Below, one piece after another: positions 15,565 through 23,738 of a stretch of 64,000 bases of DNA. This stretch comes from Nonomuraea sp. NBC_00507 (GTDB taxonomy: Bacteria > Actinomycetota > Actinomycetes > Streptosporangiales > Streptosporangiaceae): contig NZ_CP107853.1 in NCBI RefSeq assembly GCF_036013525.1, positions 6,200,001 through 6,264,000 on the forward strand, in the 5' to 3' direction. Position numbers and translations under genes: made by a program. A model generated the notes under the pieces. That model saw only the letters and a program-made list of their open reading frames with translations, searched no databases and was not told the origin of the DNA. Position 1 is the stretch's first letter. Each line of letters opens with the position of its first letter.

Positions 15565-17468
15565 TGGTCCCCCTCCTGAATGATCGCCAGTACGGCGCCC
15601 GCCTCGACCTGCTGTCCCTTCTCGACGTGCACGCCGGAGACCACGCCGTCGGCCGGGGCGGCGATCCGATGCTCCATCTTCATCGCCTCCAGCACCAGCA
15701 CCGACTGGCCCTTCGTCACGCGGTCGCCGGCCGCCACCTCGACTCTGAGCACGCTGCCCGGCATCGGGGCCAGCAGGGATCCCGGTGCGACGCGCTCGAC
15801 GGGCTCGGGCAGGCGCGGTACCGGGGTCAGCTCGGCGTGGCCGCCGGGATGATCCACGTAGACGGTGCCGCCCTCGTCGTACTGGGCGATCTCGAACGTG
15901 TGCCGGACGCCGTCGCGTTCCAGGACCACCTGGTGCGGCTCGGCGCTGATCGTGACGACGCCGCCGGGCAGAGGGTCGTAGACGACCTCTGCCCCGGCGA
16001 AGCCGGCCCTGCGGGGCTGGGAACGGACGTTGCGCCAGCCGCTCGGCAGGCCGGCCAGCACGCGGGCGCGGCGGCGGTTCGCGGCGGCCAGGGCGAGGGC
16101 GGCGGCCAGCGCGGGCAACTCGTCGGCCCGCTCAGCGGCGTCAGCGCCGACGGGACCGCCGGGAGCCAGGGCGTCAGCGCCGACGGGACCGCCGGGAGCC
16201 AGGAAGCCGGTGTGGGTGTCACCGGCCACGAAAGCCGGATTTGTCAGGATTTTCAGCAACAAATCGCGATTGGTGGTGAGGCCGTGTAGCCGCGCTCCCC
16301 GCAGCGCCGCCACCAGCTTCCGCAGCGACGCCGCCCGGGACGAGCCGTGCGCGATCACCTTGGCCAGCATCGGGTCGTAGTACGGCGAGACGACCGATCC
16401 CGACTCGACCCCCGAATCCACCCGCACGTCCCCGCCGATCTCGAACCGCCGCAACACCCCCGACTGCGGCAGACAGTCTCCGTCCTCCGCATACAGCCGC
16501 ACTTCCACGGCATGCCCGGACGGATCGGGCGGCACGGGCGGCAGCGCGGCGCCCTCGGCCACCTCCAGCTGCAACCGCACGAGGTCGACACCGTAGACCA
16601 GCTCGGTGACCGGATGCTCGACCTGCAGCCTGGTGTTCATCTCCAGGAACGCCACCCGATCGCCCTTGACCAGGAACTCCACCGTCCCGGCCCCGACGTA
16701 CCCGATCGTGCGCGCGGCCCTGACCGCGGCCTCGCACAGCCGCTCCCGCAGCTCGGGCGAGATGCCCGGCGAGGGGCACTCCTCGACGACCTTCTGGTGC
16801 CGCCGCTGCACGCTGCACTCCCGTTCGCCCAGCGCCCACACGCTCCCGTGCGTGTCGGCCAGCACCTGCACCTCGACGTGCCTGGCCCGCTCCAGCAGCG
16901 GCTCGGCGAACACGGCCGGGTCGCCGAAGGCCGACTCCGCCTCCCGCCGCGCGGACTCGACCTCCCGCGCCAGCTCGCGGGCCTCCCGTACGATCCGCAT
17001 GCCGCGTCCGCCCCCACCGGCCGACGCCTTCACCAGCAGCGGGAACTCGGCGGGCGCGGTCAGGTCGAGGGAGGGCAGGACCGGGACCCCGGCCTCCTCC
17101 ATCAGCCGCTTCGCCGTGATCTTCGTCCCCATGGCCTCAATGGCCGCGGGCGGCGGGCCCACCCAGGTCAGCCCCGCAGCCAGCACCGCCTGCGCGAACG
17201 CGGCGTTCTCCGACAGGAAGCCGTAACCGGGATGCACCGCGTCCGCCCCGGACGCCCGGCAGGCCTCGAGAATGCGGTCCGCGGCCAGGTAGGTCTCGGC
17301 GGGGCGGGCGCCGCGCAGCCGTACCGCGAGGTCGGCCTCGGCAACGTGCGGCGCGTCCGCGTCGGGGTCGGCGAAGACGGCGACCGTGGAGATGCCGAGC
17401 GACCTGCAGGTACGGAAGACGCGGCGGGCGATCTCGCCCCGGTTCGCGACGAGCAGACGGGTGATCAT
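15561..17468 (-). CDS. Acyl-CoA carboxylase alpha subunit (biotin carboxylase + BCCP)
   Basis: 635 aa from ATG 17468, which overlaps the beta-subunit stop. The biotin carboxylase domain begins ITRLLVANRGEIARRVFRTC. Its ATP-grasp loop is KASAGGGGRGMRIV, followed by RDCSVQRRHQK-type (ECSVQRRHQKVVEE) and FLEMNTRLQVEHPVTELV. A linker and short beta domain precede the C-terminal biotinyl domain, where the biotinylated Lys is in LVLEAMKMEHRI (near residue 597). Length and layout fit methylcrotonyl-, geranyl- or propionyl-type alpha subunits. The linker carries a perfect 33-bp tandem duplication (LAPGGPVGADA twice). Together with the beta subunit it makes a biotin-dependent acyl-CoA carboxylase; the neighbours favour a methylcrotonyl/geranyl-type substrate. 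Confidence 0.93.
   Translation of the reverse strand: MITRLLVANRGEIARRVFRTCRSLGISTVAVFADPDADAPHVAEADLAVRLRGARPAETYLAADRILEACRASGADAVHPGYGFLSENAAFAQAVLAAGLTWVGPPPAAIEAMGTKITAKRLMEEAGVPVLPSLDLTAPAEFPLLVKASAGGGGRGMRIVREARELAREVESARREAESAFGDPAVFAEPLLERARHVEVQVLADTHGSVWALGERECSVQRRHQKVVEECPSPGISPELRERLCEAAVRAARTIGYVGAGTVEFLVKGDRVAFLEMNTRLQVEHPVTELVYGVDLVRLQLEVAEGAALPPVPPDPSGHAVEVRLYAEDGDCLPQSGVLRRFEIGGDVRVDSGVESGSVVSPYYDPMLAKVIAHGSSRAASLRKLVAALRGARLHGLTTNRDLLLKILTNPAFVAGDTHTGFLAPGGPVGADALAPGGPVGADAAERADELPALAAALALAAANRRRARVLAGLPSGWRNVRSQPRRAGFAGAEVVYDPLPGGVVTISAEPHQVVLERDGVRHTFEIAQYDEGGTVYVDHPGGHAELTPVPRLPEPVERVAPGSLLAPMPGSVLRVEVAAGDRVTKGQSVLVLEAMKMEHRIAAPADGVVSGVHVEKGQQVEAGAVLAIIQEGDQ
16138..16203 (-). 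repeat. Perfect 33-bp tandem duplication inside the carboxylase alpha gene
   Basis: Two identical 33-bp units, 16138-16170 and 16171-16203, in frame, duplicating the 11-residue linker LAPGGPVGADA. Zero divergence means it is recent or kept uniform by slippage. Confidence 0.9.
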
Positions 17469-19054
17469 GGCCGGAACACCCCGAATCCCCTGGGCTCCGG
17501 GACCGGGGCGCTGTTGATCGCCGACAGGCACATGCCCAGCACCGTACGCGTGTCACGCGGATCGATCACGCCGTCGTCGTAGAGCCGTCCCGACAGGAAG
17601 AACGGCAGCGACTCCGCCTCGATCTGGGCCTCCACCATGGCACGCATCGCCGCGTCGGCCTCCTCGTCGTAGACCTGCCCCTTGGCCTGCGCCGATGCCC
17701 GCCCCACGAGGGACAACACCCCCGCCAGCTGCGCCGGGCCCATCACCGCCGACTTGGCGCTCGGCCAGCTGAACAGGAAGCGGGGCTCGTAGGCGCGCCC
17801 GCACATGCCGTAGTTGCCCGCGCCGTACGAGGCTCCCATCACGATCGTCAGGTGCGGGACGGTCGAGTTGGAGACCGCGTTGATCATCATGGCGCCGTGC
17901 TTGATGATGCCGCCCTGCTCGTAGTCCTTGCCGACCATGTAGCCGGTCGTGTTCTGCAGGAAGAGCAGCGGGGTGCGGGACTGGTTCGCCAACTGGATGA
18001 ACTGTGTGGCCTTCTGCGACTCCTCGCTGAACAACACGCCGCGCGCGTTGGCCAGCACGCCCACCGGGTAGCCGTGGATCCGCGCCCATCCCGTCACCAG
18101 CGAGGCCCCGTACAGCGGCTTGAACTCCTCGAAGTCGCTCCCGTCCACCACCCTGGCGATCACCTCGCGCGGGTCGAACGGCACCTTGAGGTCCTCGGGC
18201 ACGATGCCCAGCAACTCGTCAGCCGGATATTCCGGATCCCGCACGGGGAGTGGGGTGAGTCCTTGCTTGCGCCAGTTGAGCGACCGTACGATGCGCCGCC
18301 CGATCCTGAGCGCGTCGTGCTCGTCCTGGGCGAGGTAGTCGGCGAGCCCGCTGACCTTGGCGTGCATCTCCGCCCCGCCCAGCGACTCGTCGTCGGACTC
18401 CTCCCCGGTCGCCATCTTGACCAGCGGCGGGCCGCCCAGGAACACCTTTGCGCGATCCCGCACCATCACCACGTAGTCGCTCATTCCGGGCACATACGCG
18501 CCGCCGGCCGTGGAGTTGCCGAAGACCAGCGCGACGGTCGGGATGCCGGCGGCCGACAGCCTCGTCAGGTCCCGGAAGACGCGGCCGCCCGGAATGAAGA
18601 TCTCCTTCTGCGTCGGCAGATCCGCGCCGCCGCTCTCGACCAGGTTCACGTAGGGGAGGCGGTTCTGCAGCGCGATGTCCGCGGCCCGCAGCGACTTCTT
18701 CAGCGTCCACGGATTCGACGCCCCGCCGCGGACCGTGGGGTCGTTCGCCGTGATCACGCATTCGACCCCTTCGATCACCCCGATCCCGGCGACCATCCCG
18801 GCTCCGACCTGGAACTCGCTGCCCCAGGCCGCCAGCGGCGACAGCTCGAGGAACGGTGAGTCCGGGTCGACGAGCAGCTCGATGCGCTCCCTGGCCGGCA
18901 GCTTGCCCCGCCTGCGGTGCCGCTCGACGTACGTCTCCCCGCCCCCGGCCACCGCCTTGGCGTGCTCGGCGTCGAGCTCGGCCAGCTTGGCCAGCATCGC
19001 CTCGCGCCGCTGCCGGTATTCGTCGCCGTGCGGGTCGATCCTGCTCCTGATCAT
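17465..19054 (-). CDS. Acyl-CoA carboxylase beta (carboxyltransferase) subunit
   Basis: 529 aa. The two crotonase-like carboxyltransferase halves are both present. The N-half has RGKLPARERIELLVDPDSPFLELSPLA, VGAGMVAGIGVIEGVECVI and RLPYVNLVESGGADLPTQ. The C-half has TPLLFLQNTTGYMVGKDYEQGGIIKHGAMMINAVSNS and TIVMGASYGAGNYGMCGRAY. The NTTGYMVGKDYE with IKHGAKM-like block closely matches methylcrotonyl/geranyl-CoA carboxylase beta subunits rather than propionyl-CoA ones. The ATG at 19054 has GGAGGG five bases upstream and overlaps the tetR stop. An inverted repeat GTTGACG-N4-CGTCAAC lies directly in front. It transfers the carboxyl group from biotin to the gamma carbon of an alkenoyl-CoA. Confidence 0.92.
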   Translation of the reverse strand: MIRSRIDPHGDEYRQRREAMLAKLAELDAEHAKAVAGGGETYVERHRRRGKLPARERIELLVDPDSPFLELSPLAAWGSEFQVGAGMVAGIGVIEGVECVITANDPTVRGGASNPWTLKKSLRAADIALQNRLPYVNLVESGGADLPTQKEIFIPGGRVFRDLTRLSAAGIPTVALVFGNSTAGGAYVPGMSDYVVMVRDRAKVFLGGPPLVKMATGEESDDESLGGAEMHAKVSGLADYLAQDEHDALRIGRRIVRSLNWRKQGLTPLPVRDPEYPADELLGIVPEDLKVPFDPREVIARVVDGSDFEEFKPLYGASLVTGWARIHGYPVGVLANARGVLFSEESQKATQFIQLANQSRTPLLFLQNTTGYMVGKDYEQGGIIKHGAMMINAVSNSTVPHLTIVMGASYGAGNYGMCGRAYEPRFLFSWPSAKSAVMGPAQLAGVLSLVGRASAQAKGQVYDEEADAAMRAMVEAQIEAESLPFFLSGRLYDDGVIDPRDTRTVLGMCLSAINSAPVPEPRGFGVFRP

Positions 19055-19683
19055 GAGCCCTCCGTAGTTGACGTTCGCGTCAACCCGATGGCCTGCGCCC
19101 ACAGCCGCGTCAGATGATCGACGGCCAGCTCCTCGTCAGCCTGTTCGCCGAGATCAAGCCAGACATGAGCGAAATGCTCCACCATCCCGCCCAGCATGAT
19201 GGCGGTGAGCCTCGGATCCAGCGCCGGATCGGCCAGCCCCTGCTCCTGCAGCCGCCGCAGCCCGTCCGCGCCGCGCCGCACGAACACCTCGCGCAGCTCC
19301 AGCAGCAGCCTGCCGAACCTGTCCTCGGCAACGGCCGCCTGCTCCACCATCCGGACCAGCCGCGAGTTCGCCGCCCACGCCCGCAGATAGAGCCGGTTGG
19401 CCGCCTCGATGCGCGCGTACGGGTCGCCTGAGGTCGTGTCCCCGACGACGCTGGCCGCGAACATCTCCCCGACCACTGCCTCCGCCACCTCGCCGAACAG
19501 CGCTTCCTTGGAGCCGAAGTAGGTGTAGAAGGAGCCGTGCGAGACTCCGGCGCGGCGGCACACGTCGTCGATCCGCACGGCGTCGTATCCGTGCTCCTCG
19601 AACGCCGCGCGCCCGGCCTCCAGCAACGCGGCCCGCGTCCGCTTGCCGCGCGGCGTCAGTACCGGCGACGACCTGACGATCAC
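19051..19683 (-). CDS. TetR/AcrR-family repressor of the carboxylase operon
   Basis: 210 aa, GTG start. The N-terminal TetR helix-turn-helix is RTRAALLEAGRAAFEEHGYD, then DDVCRRAGVSHGSFYTYFGSKEALF (about residues 13-62). The remaining helices form the ligand-binding and dimer domain. It is first in the operon with the carboxylase subunits and overlaps the beta gene by 4 bases. An inverted repeat covers its own start codon, and a near-identical one lies in its 3' end. I infer that it represses itself and the operon, released by a pathway acyl-CoA. TACCGT lies 7 bases before the GTG, so the transcript is probably leaderless. Confidence 0.92.
   Translation of the reverse strand: MIVRSSPVLTPRGKRTRAALLEAGRAAFEEHGYDAVRIDDVCRRAGVSHGSFYTYFGSKEALFGEVAEAVVGEMFAASVVGDTTSGDPYARIEAANRLYLRAWAANSRLVRMVEQAAVAEDRFGRLLLELREVFVRRGADGLRRLQEQGLADPALDPRLTAIMLGGMVEHFAHVWLDLGEQADEELAVDHLTRLWAQAIGLTRTSTTEGS
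19067..19084. promoter_or_regulatory. TetR-type operator inside the tetR 3' end
   Basis: GTTGACG TTCG CGTCAAC is a perfect 7-bp inverted repeat with a 4-base centre. It lies immediately upstream of the carboxylase beta ribosome site. It shares CCGTAGTTGACGT with the site over the tetR start. Confidence 0.65.
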
Positions 19684-19689
19684 GTCAAC
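19672..19689. promoter_or_regulatory. TetR-type operator covering the tetR start codon
   Basis: On the minus strand GTTGACG TGAT CGTCAGG gives an inverted repeat with 5 of 7 arm bases matching and the same 4-base centre as the 19067 site. It abuts the -10 element TACCGT (19691-19696), where binding would block transcription. Confidence 0.6.
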
Positions 19690-19730
19690 TACGGTAGCCG
19701 CCAGGTCGTGTGACGGGAAGGGGGAGCCGT

Positions 19731-19753
19731 CGCGGGCGACACGGTCGCCCGCG
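19731..19753 (-). terminator. Hairpin terminator of the serine/threonine kinase gene
   Basis: A 10-bp perfect stem (19731-19740 with 19744-19753) and ACG loop begins 3 bases after the kinase stop and ends before the tetR promoter. There is no T tract, as is common in high-GC genomes. Confidence 0.65.
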
Positions 19754-19756
19754 AGC

Positions 19757-22156
19757 CTACTTGCAGTGGCTCCAGCCGGACTTCCAGCTCATGCCGGCGA
19801 ACGAGCCGCCCCAGATCACGCACTTCTTCACGGCGGACAGCCGGACCGGACCCGCGTAGGCGGTGAACCGACCGGGGTTGCTTCCGCTGGCGCCGCCCTT
19901 GACCTGCAGGATGGCGTTCATCTGCACCTTGCCGGGGTAGACCACGCTCGACATCGTCACCACGCAGTTCTTGCCGGCGGTGCCGTTCCACAGCAGGTAG
20001 ATCCTGGCGCGGCCCAGCGCGTGCGAGTTGATCACTTTGTACCCGGATCCGCACACAGTGGTCGGCTTGTAAGGGTTCGGCTTCAGTGTCGGGGTGGGCT
20101 TGGGCGAACTGGGCTTGGGCGAGCTGGGCTTCACGGTGGGTTTGGTGGTCGCCGGGATGGTGGCCGTCTGATCCGGAGTCGGTCTCTCCGTCGGCTCCGC
20201 TCCCGGGTCGATCACGTTCGTCTTCTTGGTCTTGGTCGGCGAGGGCTCGGGGTCGGGCCTCTTCGTCGAGGTCTGGGGTCGCGGCGCGGCGGTCTCGGCC
20301 GTGGTCGGGACCTGGGCGATGGGCTCCTTGGACTTCTTCGGCTCCTTGGTCTCCTCAGGGAGCTCGATGTCCATCGTGGGGACCGGGTCCGAGGATTCGG
20401 TCGGGATGACCGGCGCGGGGGTCTGGTCAGTGGTCGGAGGCTCGACGGGCTGGCCCGCGCCCGAGCCGTCACCGGGGGTGCTCTGGCTCGCATCGCCCAC
20501 GGCCACCACCGGGACATGCTTGCTGTTGCTGTTGGCCTGCACCACCACGGCGCCGACCACCACGAGCAGGGCCGCGGCGGCGGTTCCGGACAGGGCGAGG
20601 GCCAGGGTGCGGCGCTGCCTCGCGGGCGCGCCGTCACCGGGCCGAGAGGATCCGCCGGGCCCACCTGGGCCGCCCGTTCCACCAGGCGGCCTGCCGGGCC
20701 CGCCTGGCCCGCCCGAGCCAGCGTGCCCGCCTGGCGCGCCGGGGCCACCGTGACCGCCCGGGCCACCATGCCCAGCCGGACCACCTGGACCACTCGGACC
20801 GCCCGGGCCGCTGTGCCCGCCCGGGGCTCCGCCTTGGAACGGCCCGGCGGCGGGGATGCCGGAGGCGGCGCCCTGAGGGCCGTCGGTGGGAGCGCTCCGG
20901 GCGGCGCCGCCATGCGGGGCGCCACCCTGGGGCGATCCCGGGTGCTGACCGTTGCCGGGCGTCGCGTGCTGGGAGCCGGCGGTTCCGGACTGGGGGCCGC
21001 CGGGCGTCCCGGCTGGGGCGCCGAGCTGCAGGCCGCCGGGCGTTCCGGGCTGAGAGCCGCCGAGTTGAGGGCCACCGAGTGTCCCGGGGTGCGGGTGGCC
21101 ATGGGCTGGGCCGCCTCCAGGGGCCGTCCCCATGGGGGAGGCGCCCTGACCGGGGCCGTTCTGGGCGGCCGCGGGGACACCGTAGGGGCCTGTCTGCGGC
21201 GGTGTTCCGGGCACCGAGGGTTGAGCGGGCTGCCAGGGCCCGGAGTAGGCGTCCTGGCCCGCGTGGGGCCCGCCGGCCTGCGGCTGCGCGCCGGCGGCGA
21301 CCCCGAGCTGCTGCCCCGTCACCGGCTCGATGGCTGACTTCGGCACGGGCTGGCCCGTGAGGCGCAGGATGAGGTCGTCGGCGCTCGGGCGCTGGGTCGG
21401 GTCCTTGGACAGGCAGGCGGCCACCAGGGTGCCCAGCTCGCCCTCCATCTTTCCGAGCTCCGGCTCCTCGTTCAGGATCCGGTTCATCACCACCGGAATG
21501 GAGTCCGCGCCGAACGCGGGCTTGCCGGTCGCGGCGTACACCATGGTGACGCCCCACGCGAACACGTCGGCCGCCTCCGAGACCGCCGCGCCGCTCAGCT
21601 GCTCCGGCGCCAGGTACGACGGCGTCCCCATCGCCATCCCCGTGGCCGTCGCGCCCGGCGAGTCCAGGGCGCGGGCGATGCCGAAGTCGATCACGACGGG
21701 ACCCTCGGGGCCCATGAGCACGTTGGCGGGCTTGAAGTCGCGGTGCAGGATCCCCGCTCGGTGGATGGCGGCGAGCGCGGTGGCCGTGCTGATCGCGAGT
21801 CGTTCCAGCGCCGCGCCCCGCCGCGGCCCCTCGTTGATGACCAGCTCGCGCAGGGAGGGGCCGGGGACGTACTCGCTCACGATGTACGGCCGGCTCCCGT
21901 CCAGGTCGGCGTGGAGCACGGGGGCGGTGCAGAACCTGGCCACCCGCTGCGCCACCGCCACCTCGCGCAGGAACCGGGTCCTGGCGTCGGCATCGGCCAC
22001 CAGGGCGTGGTGCAGCAGCTTGACCGCGACCTGTTCCCCGGAGTCGCTCTTGCCGAGATAGACAACGCCCTGGCCGCCCTCGCCGAGCCGGGCGACGATG
22101 TCGTACGCCCCCAGCCGTCGCGGGTCGTCCGCCGCCAACGGCTGGAACTGATTCAC
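19757..22156 (-). CDS. Transmembrane serine/threonine protein kinase with novel extracellular tail
   Basis: 799 aa. The kinase domain (about 15-275) has the P-loop LGEGGQGVVYLG, catalytic Lys46 in VAVKLL, HRDFKPANVL (138-147) and DFG (157-159), all intact. A Gly/Pro/Gln-rich low-complexity linker runs from about 300 to 500. One membrane helix (about 513-537, LALALSGTAAAALLVVVGAVVV) puts the C-terminus outside. That part has a Pro/Thr/Lys-rich stalk (about 560-690) and a compact end domain of about 105 residues containing four Cys (VCGSGY, KNCVVTM, KKCVIWG, HCK). PASTA domains are absent, so it is not PknB-like. The end domain is not one I recognise and is presumably the sensor. GTG start, with GGGGG upstream. 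Confidence 0.92.
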   Translation of the reverse strand: MNQFQPLAADDPRRLGAYDIVARLGEGGQGVVYLGKSDSGEQVAVKLLHHALVADADARTRFLREVAVAQRVARFCTAPVLHADLDGSRPYIVSEYVPGPSLRELVINEGPRRGAALERLAISTATALAAIHRAGILHRDFKPANVLMGPEGPVVIDFGIARALDSPGATATGMAMGTPSYLAPEQLSGAAVSEAADVFAWGVTMVYAATGKPAFGADSIPVVMNRILNEEPELGKMEGELGTLVAACLSKDPTQRPSADDLILRLTGQPVPKSAIEPVTGQQLGVAAGAQPQAGGPHAGQDAYSGPWQPAQPSVPGTPPQTGPYGVPAAAQNGPGQGASPMGTAPGGGPAHGHPHPGTLGGPQLGGSQPGTPGGLQLGAPAGTPGGPQSGTAGSQHATPGNGQHPGSPQGGAPHGGAARSAPTDGPQGAASGIPAAGPFQGGAPGGHSGPGGPSGPGGPAGHGGPGGHGGPGAPGGHAGSGGPGGPGRPPGGTGGPGGPGGSSRPGDGAPARQRRTLALALSGTAAAALLVVVGAVVVQANSNSKHVPVVAVGDASQSTPGDGSGAGQPVEPPTTDQTPAPVIPTESSDPVPTMDIELPEETKEPKKSKEPIAQVPTTAETAAPRPQTSTKRPDPEPSPTKTKKTNVIDPGAEPTERPTPDQTATIPATTKPTVKPSSPKPSSPKPTPTLKPNPYKPTTVCGSGYKVINSHALGRARIYLLWNGTAGKNCVVTMSSVVYPGKVQMNAILQVKGGASGSNPGRFTAYAGPVRLSAVKKCVIWGGSFAGMSWKSGWSHCK

Positions 22157-22324
22157 GTCGGACCCCCATCACAACCCAATAGATGAGGCAAAACGCTACC
22201 AGCGTGATGCTTGGGGCGTCTGCCGGACCAATCAGAAGTTTCGTCTTTTGACGTGCCTAGTCAGGCTTTCGGTGCAGGTCGTGTGCCTGGCGACGTCCAA
22301 GGTCACGGCTTGGTCAAGAGCGGC

Positions 22325-23686
22325 TCAGATGGCCTTGCCCGGGTTGAGGATGCCCAGCGGGTCGAAGACGGCCTTGATGCCGCGCTGGACCTCGGCGGCC
22401 ACCGGCCCGGCCTCCATCGCCAGCCAGCGCTGCTTGAGCAGCCCCACGCCGTGCTCCCCGGTGAGCGTGCCGCCCAGTTCCAGCGCGTGGGTGAAGATCT
22501 CGTCCGCCGCCGCCCACACCTCGGCGGGCGGCTCCAGCGACCCGCGGTCGAAGATGAAGACCGGGTGCAGGTTGCCGTCTCCGGCGTGCGCGACCGTGCA
22601 GATCTTCACCCCGTGCCGGGCCGCCGCCGCCTCGACCGCGGTGATCATGTCGGGCAGCACGGATCGCGGCACGCAGACGTCTTCCACCAGGCACGCCCCG
22701 AGCCGCTCCTTGGCGTCGTACGCCATCCTGCGCAGCCCGATCAGCTCCTCGGCCTCCTGCGGGCTGGAGGACACGGCCACGAACGAGGCGCCGTTGTCCA
22801 TGCAGATCTGCTCCATGCGCTCGGCCACCGCCTGGCCGTCGGCCGCGTCGGACTGGCCGATGAGCATGGCCGTCGTCTCGGCCTCCAGGCCGAAGTTGCG
22901 CAGGTCGTTGATGGCCTCCAACGTCGCGCGGTCGAGCAGCTCCATGAGCGACGGCTGGCAGCCGGCCGCCATGATCGCCGACACCGCCGCCCCCGCGTCC
23001 CTGAGCGAGCCGAACTCGGCGGCGAACGTCGCGGGCGGCGCGGCCGGCGCCCGCCGCAGCCGCACCGTGGCCGCGGTGATCACGCCCAGCGTGCCCTCCG
23101 AGCCGACGAACAGGCCGGTCAGGTCGTAGCCGGTGACGCCCTTCATGGTGCGCCGGCCGGTGTTCAGCACCCGTCCGTCGGCCAGCACGACCTCGAGGCC
23201 GAGCGCCGAGTCCCTGGTCACGCCGTACTTCACGCACCGCAGCCCGCCGGCGTTGGTCGCCAGGTTCCCGCCGATCGTGGAGATCTGGTACGACGACGGG
23301 TCCGGCGCGTACATGAGACCGTGCTCCCTGGCGGCCCGGTCCAGGTCGGCGGTGATGACCCCGGGCTCGACGACGGCGATCTCGTCGGCGGGGGAGAGCT
23401 CCTTGATCGCCGTCATCTTGGCCAGCGACAGGATGATCGCGCCGTCGCCGGCGACGGACGCGCCCGCGAGGCCCGTGCCCCCGCCGCGCGGTACGACCGG
23501 CACCCGGTGCTCGCTCGCCCACGTCATCGTGGTGACCACGTCGTCGCGGGAGGCCGCGAGGACCACGCCGAGCGGCTTGCCGGGCTCCAGGAACGTCCGG
23601 TCGCGGGCGTAGGAGTCGATCACGTCGGGGTCGGTCAGGACCCGGCCCTCGGGCAGGGCGCTCACCAAGGCATCAATCGGTCTCAC
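22325..23686 (-). CDS. FAD-linked oxidase (glycolate/D-lactate dehydrogenase GlcD type)
   Basis: 453 aa. The FAD-binding type 4 domain (about 35-215) has VPVVPRGGGTGLAGASVAGDGAIIL, STIGGNLATNAGGLRCVKYG and VFVGSEGTLGVITAATVRL. The C-terminal FAD-oxidase domain has KICTVAHAGDGNLHPVFIFDRG and LTGEHGVGLLKQRW, where the His residues sit at the flavin. It oxidises a 2-hydroxy acid such as glycolate or D-lactate; separate Fe-S subunits (GlcE/GlcF) are not encoded next to it. The GTG start at 23686 has TAAGCT exactly 7 bases upstream and no Shine-Dalgarno, indicating a leaderless transcript. It diverges from the membrane protein at 23739. Substrate cannot be fixed from sequence. Confidence 0.9.
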   Translation of the reverse strand: MRPIDALVSALPEGRVLTDPDVIDSYARDRTFLEPGKPLGVVLAASRDDVVTTMTWASEHRVPVVPRGGGTGLAGASVAGDGAIILSLAKMTAIKELSPADEIAVVEPGVITADLDRAAREHGLMYAPDPSSYQISTIGGNLATNAGGLRCVKYGVTRDSALGLEVVLADGRVLNTGRRTMKGVTGYDLTGLFVGSEGTLGVITAATVRLRRAPAAPPATFAAEFGSLRDAGAAVSAIMAAGCQPSLMELLDRATLEAINDLRNFGLEAETTAMLIGQSDAADGQAVAERMEQICMDNGASFVAVSSSPQEAEELIGLRRMAYDAKERLGACLVEDVCVPRSVLPDMITAVEAAAARHGVKICTVAHAGDGNLHPVFIFDRGSLEPPAEVWAAADEIFTHALELGGTLTGEHGVGLLKQRWLAMEAGPVAAEVQRGIKAVFDPLGILNPGKAI

Positions 23687-23738
23687 ACCATGCAGCTTAT
23701 GGTTTGCGCAGAGTGCTCCTTAAGGACAAACTGCCCAG

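Noticed and set aside
20640-21330. GC-rich repetitive DNA that might be an intergenic repeat element
   Set aside because: It is in frame within the kinase gene and encodes a Gly/Pro-rich linker before the membrane helix.
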